A stretch of 64,000 nucleotides of DNA, from assembly GCF_010994755.1 (NCBI RefSeq), contig NZ_WHSB02000005.1, positions 1 through 64,000 of the forward strand, given 5' to 3'. This stretch comes from Shinella lacus (lineage in GTDB: Bacteria; Pseudomonadota; Alphaproteobacteria; Rhizobiales; Rhizobiaceae). A model generated the notes under the pieces. That model saw only the letters and a list, made by a program, of their open reading frames with translations, made no database searches and was not told where the DNA came from. How positions within the stretch are numbered: the stretch's first letter is position 1; each line of letters starts with the position of its first letter. Of this stretch, positions 58,472 to 64,000 are shown one piece after another. The translations under genes and the position numbers were made by a program.

Positions 58472-60453
58472 GCGGCCTCCTCGGGCTCCAGCGAGAGCAG
58501 CAGCGCGCCTTCCGCCACCTGATCGCCGACCGCGACCGGCACCGTCGCCACCACGCCATCGCGGGGTGCTGCCAGCACCAGCTCCATCTTCATCGCCTCC
58601 ATGGTGACGAGCGCATCACCCTTGGCGACGCGCGCACCCGGCTCTGCCGAGACGATGCGGACCAGTCCTGGCATGGGGGCCGAAAGCCGATCGCCGCCAG
58701 CCGTCGCCTCGCCATGATGGCCGGCCTCTTCGGCGATAGCGAAGGTGTGGGCGTGGCCGGCGAAGAAGACGAGGATATCAGTCCCTTCGCGATGCACGGT
58801 TGCGGACAAAACCCGGTCTTCAAACGCTACGCGGACGGAACGTCCGTCGGTCGATTTCACGGCGATATCGGTGATGATGCCGTTATGTTCGACATGGAAG
58901 CGATTTTTCTCGCGCGCTGTCACGCGCAGCGCATGTTCCGCATCGCCGTGATCAAGGAAAACCGTCTGCGCCGCCTCGCCCCACAGCCGGAAGCTGCGGA
59001 GATGGCCCCATGGATCCGGATCGGCCGGGGCTTCGAGGAAACCGAGCGCCGACAAAGCGGCCAGCGCAAAGGCCTCCTCCGAGGCGTCGGGTTCGTTGAG
59101 CAGGCTTTCGCCCGCGCGGCCGATCAGGCCCGTATCGACGTCGCCCGCCGCAAAGGCCGGCAGGCGGCAGAGGCGGGCGAGGAAACCGGCATTGGTCGTG
59201 ACCCCGCCGACGCGGCAGGTTTCGAGCGCCGTTTCCAGCTTTGCCAACGCCTCCGCGCGGGTGCGGCCGTGCACGATCACCTTGGCGATCATCGGGTCGT
59301 AATAGGGCGTGATCAGGTCGCCGGCACGCACGCCGGAATCGGTGCGGGCGTCCTGCGGCAGGTCAAAGACGGAGAGGCGGCCGGTCGCGGGCAGGAAATC
59401 GCGCGCCGGGTTTTCCGCGTAGAGCCGCGCCTCGAAGGCCCAGCCGTTAATCGAAAGCTCCTCCTGCCGTTTCGCCAACGGTCCGCCAGCGGCGACGTGG
59501 AGCTGCCATTCGACGAGGTCGAGGCCGGTGATCGCCTCCGTCACGGGATGCTCGACCTGGAGGCGCGTGTTCATTTCCATGAAGTAGAAGCGGTCCTGCC
59601 GGAGCCCCTCGGAGACGTCGGCGATGAACTCGACGGTGCCGGCGCCGCTATAGCCGATCGCTGCGGCTGCTCGCACCGCAGCCTGCCCCATCGCCGCGCG
59701 CATTTCCGCCGTCATGCCGGGGGCCGGGGCCTCCTCGATCACCTTCTGGTGCCGGCGCTGGAGGGAGCAGTCGCGCTCGAAAAGGTGCACGACATTGCCG
59801 TGTTTATCGCCGAAAACCTGCACCTCGATGTGGCGGGGTTTCGTCATGTATTTTTCGACGAGCACGCGGCCGTCGCCGAAGGCGCTTTCGCCCTCGCGCC
59901 GGGCGCTTTCCAGCGCGGCGGCAAAATCGGCGGGGCGCTCGACACGCCGCATGCCCTTGCCGCCACCGCCGGCGCGCGCCTTGATCAGCACCGGATAGCC
60001 CATGGCCTCGGCCTCGCCGGCAAGGAAGGCGGCGTCCTGCCGCTCGCCATGGTAGCCGGGCACGACGGGCACGCCCGCCTTTTCCATCAGCGCCTTGGCC
60101 GCATCCTTGAGGCCCATGGCGCGGATGGCGCTCGCCGAAGGACCGATGAAGACGAGGCCGGCCGCCTCCACCGCCTCGACGAAATCCGGGTTTTCCGACA
60201 GGAACCCGTAGCCGGGATGCACGGCTTCGGCGCCGCTCGCCTTGGCCGCCTCGATGATCGCCGGAATGTTCAGGTAGCTTTTTGCCGCCTCCGCCGGGCC
60301 GATGCGGATCGCCTCGTCGGCCATCGCGACATGCAGCGCATCGCGGTCGGCATCGGAAAAGACGGCGACCGTCGAAACGCCCACCTGCCGGGCGGTGCGG
60401 ATGACGCGGCAGGCGATTTCGCCGCGGTTGGCGATGAGGATTTTTCTGAACAT
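58468..60453 (-). CDS. methylcrotonoyl-CoA carboxylase, biotin-containing alpha subunit
   Basis: A 661-residue biotin carboxylase subunit. The ATP-grasp domain has FRKILIANRGEIACRVIRTA at the start, ARAGGGGKGMRRV and the MEMNTRLQVEHPVTE stretch. The biotin attachment Lys622 is in MEAMKMEL near the C-terminus. Similar acetyl- and propionyl-CoA carboxylases exist; the ivd/hmgL context supports the methylcrotonoyl assignment (liuD, mccA). It lies between ridA and hmgL. Confidence 0.93.
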   Translation of the reverse strand: MFRKILIANRGEIACRVIRTARQVGVSTVAVFSDADRDALHVAMADEAIRIGPAEAAKSYLNIPAIIEAAKASGAEAVHPGYGFLSENPDFVEAVEAAGLVFIGPSASAIRAMGLKDAAKALMEKAGVPVVPGYHGERQDAAFLAGEAEAMGYPVLIKARAGGGGKGMRRVERPADFAAALESARREGESAFGDGRVLVEKYMTKPRHIEVQVFGDKHGNVVHLFERDCSLQRRHQKVIEEAPAPGMTAEMRAAMGQAAVRAAAAIGYSGAGTVEFIADVSEGLRQDRFYFMEMNTRLQVEHPVTEAITGLDLVEWQLHVAAGGPLAKRQEELSINGWAFEARLYAENPARDFLPATGRLSVFDLPQDARTDSGVRAGDLITPYYDPMIAKVIVHGRTRAEALAKLETALETCRVGGVTTNAGFLARLCRLPAFAAGDVDTGLIGRAGESLLNEPDASEEAFALAALSALGFLEAPADPDPWGHLRSFRLWGEAAQTVFLDHGDAEHALRVTAREKNRFHVEHNGIITDIAVKSTDGRSVRVAFEDRVLSATVHREGTDILVFFAGHAHTFAIAEEAGHHGEATAGGDRLSAPMPGLVRIVSAEPGARVAKGDALVTMEAMKMELVLAAPRDGVVATVPVAVGDQVAEGALLLSLEPEEAA

Positions 60454-60468
60454 CCCAGATCCGGCTTT

Positions 60469-60852
60469 CTATTGCGCTGCTATGGCTTCGACTTCCAGCA
60501 GCCACTTCTCGTCGAAGATCGAGCAGATGACGACGCTCATCGCCGGCGCGTTGGCGCCAAGATAGTCGCTGCGGATCTCGCGATTGGCGGTGGCGTGGTG
60601 GCGGTCGGAAAGGTAGGTCGTGACCTTGACGAGGTCGGACTTCGCCATGCCGGCAGCCTTCAACTGGGCATCGATATTGCGCCAGACAAGCCGGGCTTGC
60701 GCCTCGAAACCCTCCGGCACCTTGTCGTCGTCCGAAACGGGGATCTGGCCGCTGATGAACACCAGCGTCTTGAAATCCTCGATCTTCACGGCTTGCGAGT
60801 AACCACCGCGCGGGTCGGGCGCGTTCTTGGCATTGATCGATTCGCGGTTCAT
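60469..60852 (-). CDS. RidA family protein
   Basis: A 127-residue member of the YjgF/YER057c/UK114 family of imine/enamine deaminases. It has the central LVFISGQIPVSDDDKVPEGF and DLVKVTTYLSDR stretches; the family Arg near residue 105 appears to be absent (NAPAMSVVIC instead of a PARS motif), so it may not be an active RidA-type deaminase. The start follows GAGGAGG. It sits inside the leucine operon between mccB and mccA, so a role there is likely but unknown. Confidence 0.88.
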   Translation of the reverse strand: MNRESINAKNAPDPRGGYSQAVKIEDFKTLVFISGQIPVSDDDKVPEGFEAQARLVWRNIDAQLKAAGMAKSDLVKVTTYLSDRHHATANREIRSDYLGANAPAMSVVICSIFDEKWLLEVEAIAAQ

Positions 60853-60865
60853 GGACTTCCCTCCT

Positions 60866-62473
60866 CTACATCCGGAAAATGCCGAAACGGGTGGGCTCGA
60901 TCGGCGCATTGAGCGCCGCCGAGAGCGAGAGCGCCAGCACGTCGCGCGTCTTGCGCGGATCGACGATGCCGTCGTCCCAAAGCCGCGCCGAGGCGTAGAG
61001 CGGGTGGCTCTGGCGGGCGAACATGTCGATGGTCGGCTGCTTGAAGGCGGCCTCCTCCTCGGCGCTCCAGCTACCGCCCGAGCGCTCGATGCCCTCGCGC
61101 TTGACGGTCGCCAGCACGCCGGCCGCCTGCTCGCCGCCCATCACGGAGATGCGGCTGTTCGGCCAGGTCCAGAGGAAACGCGGCGAATAGGCCCGGCCGC
61201 ACATGCCGTAATTGCCGGCGCCGTAGGAGCCGCCGATCAGCACGGTGAGTTTGGGCACGTTGGCTGTCGCGACTGCCATGACGAGCTTGGCCCCGTTCTT
61301 GGCGATGCCCTCCGCCTCGTATTTGCGGCCGACCATGAAGCCGGTGATGTTTTGCAGAAAGACGAGCGGGATGCCGCGCTGGGCGCAGAGCTCGATGAAA
61401 TGCGCGCCCTTCAGCGCGGCCTCGGAGAAGAGCACGCCGTTGTTGGCAATGATGCCGACGGTGAGGCCATGCAGGGCGGCAAAGCCACAGACGAGCGTCG
61501 TGCCGAAGCGGGCCTTGAACTCATCGAAGCGGGAACCGTCAACCACGCGGGTGATCACCTCACGCACGTCATAGGGCGTGCGGGTGTCGGCGGGCACGAT
61601 GCCGAGCAGCTCTTCCGGGTCATAGAGCGGGGCGTCGCCGTCGCTAGATTTGGTAATCTTAGGCTTACGCGTGTTGAGATTAGCGGCGATCTGGCGGGCG
61701 ATGGCGAGCGCATGGCGGTCGTCGCGGGCGAGGTGATCAGCGACGCCGGAGAGGCGCGTGTGCACGTCACCGCCGCCGAGGTCTTCGGCCGTCACGATCT
61801 CGCCCGTCGCGGCCTTAACCAGCGGCGGGCCGGCGAGGAAGATCGTGCCCTGGTTCTCGACGATCACGGTCTCGTCGCTCATTGCCGGCACATATGCGCC
61901 GCCCGCCGTGCAACTTCCCATGACAACGGCGACCTGTGGGATGCCGGCGGCGGACATCTGCGCCTGGTTGTAGAAGATGCGGCCGAAATGATCGCGGTCG
62001 GGGAACACCTCGTCCTGGTTCGGCAGGTTGGCGCCACCGGAATCGACGAGGTAGATGCAGGGCAGCCGGTTCTCGGCCGCGATCTCTTGCGCACGCAGAT
62101 GTTTTTTCACGGTAATCGGGTAGTAGGTGCCGCCTTTCACCGTGGCGTCGTTGCAGACGATCATGCATTCGCGGCCGGAGACGCGGCCGATGCCGGCAAT
62201 CATGCCGCCGGAGGGCGAGGCGCCGTCATAGAGACCGTGGCCGGCGGTGAGGCCGATTTCGAGGAAGGGGGAGCCCGGATCGAGCAGTTGCGCGACGCGG
62301 TCGCGCGGCAGCAGTTTGCCGCGGGAAACGTGGCGGTCGCGCGCCTTGGCGCCACCGCCATCCATGGCGAGGCTTGTGGCCGCCTCCACCAGCGCCAGCG
62401 CGTCGAGCATTGCCTTGCGGTTTGCCGCAAAGGTCTCGCTGCGAGTGTTCACGGCCGAGGGGATGACCGGCAT
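60866..62473 (-). CDS. methylcrotonoyl-CoA carboxylase, carboxyltransferase beta subunit
   Basis: A 535-residue carboxyltransferase that moves CO2 from biotin to 3-methylcrotonoyl-CoA. Typical motifs are [56 protein letters not shown] and [21 protein letters not shown] chose ATG 62473; its A overlaps the last base of the ivd stop codon (TGATG), so the two are translationally coupled. Often named mccB or liuB. Confidence 0.95.
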   Translation of the reverse strand: MPVIPSAVNTRSETFAANRKAMLDALALVEAATSLAMDGGGAKARDRHVSRGKLLPRDRVAQLLDPGSPFLEIGLTAGHGLYDGASPSGGMIAGIGRVSGRECMIVCNDATVKGGTYYPITVKKHLRAQEIAAENRLPCIYLVDSGGANLPNQDEVFPDRDHFGRIFYNQAQMSAAGIPQVAVVMGSCTAGGAYVPAMSDETVIVENQGTIFLAGPPLVKAATGEIVTAEDLGGGDVHTRLSGVADHLARDDRHALAIARQIAANLNTRKPKITKSSDGDAPLYDPEELLGIVPADTRTPYDVREVITRVVDGSRFDEFKARFGTTLVCGFAALHGLTVGIIANNGVLFSEAALKGAHFIELCAQRGIPLVFLQNITGFMVGRKYEAEGIAKNGAKLVMAVATANVPKLTVLIGGSYGAGNYGMCGRAYSPRFLWTWPNSRISVMGGEQAAGVLATVKREGIERSGGSWSAEEEAAFKQPTIDMFARQSHPLYASARLWDDGIVDPRKTRDVLALSLSAALNAPIEPTRFGIFRM

Positions 62474-63636
62474 CACAGCGTCTCCTGGAAGATTTCGCGG
62501 CCGATCAGCATGCGGCGGATTTCCGACGTGCCGGCGCCGATCTCGTAGAGTTTGGCGTCGCGCAGCAGGCGGCCGGTCGGGTAGTCGTTGATGTAGCCGT
62601 TGCCGCCGAGCGCCTGAATGGCTTCGAGCGCGAGCTTCGTCGCCATTTCGGCGGAGAAGAGGATGCAGCCGGCGGCGTCCTTGCGCGTCGTCTCGCCGCG
62701 GTCGCAGGCGCTCGCGACGGCATAGACATAGGCGCGCGCGGCGTTGAAGGCGACATACATGTCGGCGACCTTGCCCTGCATCAGCTGGAACTCGCCGATC
62801 GACTGGCCGAACTGTTTTCGCTCGTGCAGGTAGGGCACGACCACGTCGAGGCAGGCGGCCATGATGCCGAGCGGGCCTCCGGACAGCACGACGCGCTCAT
62901 AATCGAGGCCGGACATCAGCACGTTGACGCCGCGCCCGACCGTGCCCATCACGTTCTCCTCCGGCACCTCGCAATCGGTAAAGACGAGTTCGCAGGTGTT
63001 GGAGCCGCGCATGCCGAGCTTGTCGAGTTTCTGGGCGGTCGAGAAACCGGCAAAGCCCTTCTCGATCAGGAAGGCGGTGATGCCGCGGGAGCCGGCCTCC
63101 GGGTCGGTCTTGGCGTAGACCACCAGCACGTCCGCATCGGGGCCGTTGGTGATCCACATCTTGTTACCGTTCAGCACATAGCGGTCGCCGCGCTTTTCGG
63201 CCTTGAGCTTCATGGAGACGACATCGGAGCCCGCACCCGGCTCGGACATGGCCAGCGCGCCGACATTCTCGCCGGAAATCAGCTTCGGCAGGTATTTCTG
63301 GCGCTGCTCCGGCGTCGCGTTGCGCACGAGCTGGTTGACGCAGAGGTTGGAATGGGCGCCGTAGCTGAGGCCCACCGAGGCCGAGGCGCGGCTGATCTCC
63401 TCCATCGCCACGCAATGGGCGACATAGCCCATGCCGGAGCCGCCATAGCTCTCCGGCGCGGTGATGCCGAGCAGGCCGAGATCGCCCATCTCGCGCCAGA
63501 GCGGCATGGGGAAAGTGTTGCTGCGGTCGATTTCGGCGGCCTGCGGGGCGATGCGATCCGTCGCGAAGCGCCGCACGCTTTCGCGCAACGCCTCGATATC
63601 TTCGCCGAGCCCGAAACTCATTCCGGCTTCATACAT
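62473..63636 (-). CDS. ivd: isovaleryl-CoA dehydrogenase
   Basis: A 387-residue FAD-dependent acyl-CoA dehydrogenase oxidising isovaleryl-CoA to 3-methylcrotonoyl-CoA. Glu247 in [13 protein letters not shown] is placed as the catalytic Glu254 of human isovaleryl-CoA dehydrogenase, a position specific to this subfamily. Other motifs are [20 protein letters not shown] and [17 protein letters not shown] 63636 follows GGGGAGG. It lies 25 bases after the IOR-type gene. Also called liuA. Confidence 0.95.
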   Translation of the reverse strand: MYEAGMSFGLGEDIEALRESVRRFATDRIAPQAAEIDRSNTFPMPLWREMGDLGLLGITAPESYGGSGMGYVAHCVAMEEISRASASVGLSYGAHSNLCVNQLVRNATPEQRQKYLPKLISGENVGALAMSEPGAGSDVVSMKLKAEKRGDRYVLNGNKMWITNGPDADVLVVYAKTDPEAGSRGITAFLIEKGFAGFSTAQKLDKLGMRGSNTCELVFTDCEVPEENVMGTVGRGVNVLMSGLDYERVVLSGGPLGIMAACLDVVVPYLHERKQFGQSIGEFQLMQGKVADMYVAFNAARAYVYAVASACDRGETTRKDAAGCILFSAEMATKLALEAIQALGGNGYINDYPTGRLLRDAKLYEIGAGTSEIRRMLIGREIFQETL

Positions 63637-63661
63637 GTTCGTCCTCCCCAATTTCGCGACC

Positions 63662-64000
63662 TCAGGCGGCCGTCTTCTGCTGCCCTGCCGTGTCGAAGGC
63701 CGCGCGCATCTGCGGCTCACGCGCCCTCACCCGCCTTGCCGCCTCCTCCTTCACCGGCCCATAACCGCGAATCTCGCCGTAAAGCGAGAGAAGCGCAACG
63801 GCGGCGTCGAGCGTCTCGCGGCAAAGATTTTGCAGCACATGCGCCACCAGCGCCTCGTAATCGGCGATAAGCTGTCGTTCCATGCGGCGTTCTTCCGTGC
63901 GGCCGAACGGGTCGAAGGCCGTGCCGCGCAAGCCCTTGAGCTTTGCAAGTAGCCCGAAGGCCGGCAGCATCCAGCGGCCGAAGCGGCGTTTTTTCGGTCG
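63662..64000 (-). CDS. indolepyruvate ferredoxin oxidoreductase family protein, C-terminal part
   Basis: The last 112 codons of a gene that continues beyond the window edge; its start is not visible. The sequence [40 protein letters not shown] and [19 protein letters not shown] matches my recollection of the C-terminal DUF6537 region of large fused IOR-type 2-oxoacid:ferredoxin oxidoreductases (about 1150 residues). It is the upstream neighbour of ivd on the same strand. An apparent start at 63970 is internal. Confidence 0.8.
   Translation of the reverse strand, partial: RPKKRRFGRWMLPAFGLLAKLKGLRGTAFDPFGRTEERRMERQLIADYEALVAHVLQNLCRETLDAAVALLSLYGEIRGYGPVKEEAARRVRAREPQMRAAFDTAGQQKTAA

Noticed and set aside
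58714-60912. 732-codon open frame antisense to the carboxylase alpha subunit
   Set aside because: Shadow frame crossing two genes on the minus strand.

Overview
The window is a high-GC stretch of the main chromosome of an alphaproteobacterium in the Rhizobiaceae (Rhizobium/Agrobacterium/Ensifer/Shinella group). The evidence is gene order and family content: aroA-cmk-rpsA, an irr gene divergent from fabA-fabB-fabI, rimP-nusA-ylxR-infB-rbfA-truB...rpsO-pnp, cycM/kdsB-pheA, a 4.5S RNA gene in front of dnaX, RIME-type palindromic repeats, and CtrA-like TTAA-N7-TTAA boxes. The AroA protein is a class II EPSP synthase that I recognise as very close to the CP4 enzyme. I see no phage, IS element, CRISPR array or plasmid gene. 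Almost everything is core chromosome with a few inserted accessory genes.

Layout. 1-8 kb: a 2-hydroxyacid dehydrogenase, a short RNase D-type exonuclease, a DUF817 membrane protein, nicotinamide phosphoribosyltransferase (nadV), and two unrecognised Ala/Glu-rich proteins that each follow a CtrA-like box. 8-13.6 kb: rpsA, cmk, an AT-richer membrane-protein insert, aroA, a TIGR02300 acidic protein and tRNA-Ala(GGC). 13.6-17.3 kb: small envelope proteins (DUF2934, TMEM43-like, YdcF-like, TRIC channel). 17.3-20.7 kb: the iron regulator irr and the unsaturated fatty-acid operon fabA-fabB-fabI. 20.7-23.3 kb: a LysE exporter with a divergent AsnC regulator, and an RsmC-like rRNA methyltransferase.

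23.3-35.8 kb is the translation/RNA-decay operon on the minus strand (rimP, nusA, ylxR, infB, rbfA, truB, then an inserted HWE histidine kinase and SH3 protein, rpsO, pnp). It contains intrinsic-terminator hairpins before rimP, between infB and rbfA, and after rpsO and pnp. 36-43.4 kb: an MFS exporter, a lytic transglycosylase whose 5' coding end contains a RIME palindrome, recR, MOSC, a second LysE, ybaB, dnaX and the 4.5S RNA gene. 43.5-48.4 kb: HIT protein, nudC, pheA, kdsB, cycM and an AEC carrier. 48.4-49 kb: a 615-base gap with a candidate small RNA, a CtrA-like box and palindromic repeats.

49-56.6 kb: an alpha-2-macroglobulin with an intact thioester motif and its partner pbpC (PBP1C), a periplasmic defence/repair pair. 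56.7-64 kb: a leucine/isovalerate catabolism operon (ivd, mccB, ridA, mccA, hmgL, liuC) preceded by the 3' end of an indolepyruvate ferredoxin oxidoreductase-type gene cut by the window edge.

Most start codons were chosen from Shine-Dalgarno position and family N-termini, so several differ from the longest possible reading frame. All family names are from recognition by eye; no database search or alignment was run.
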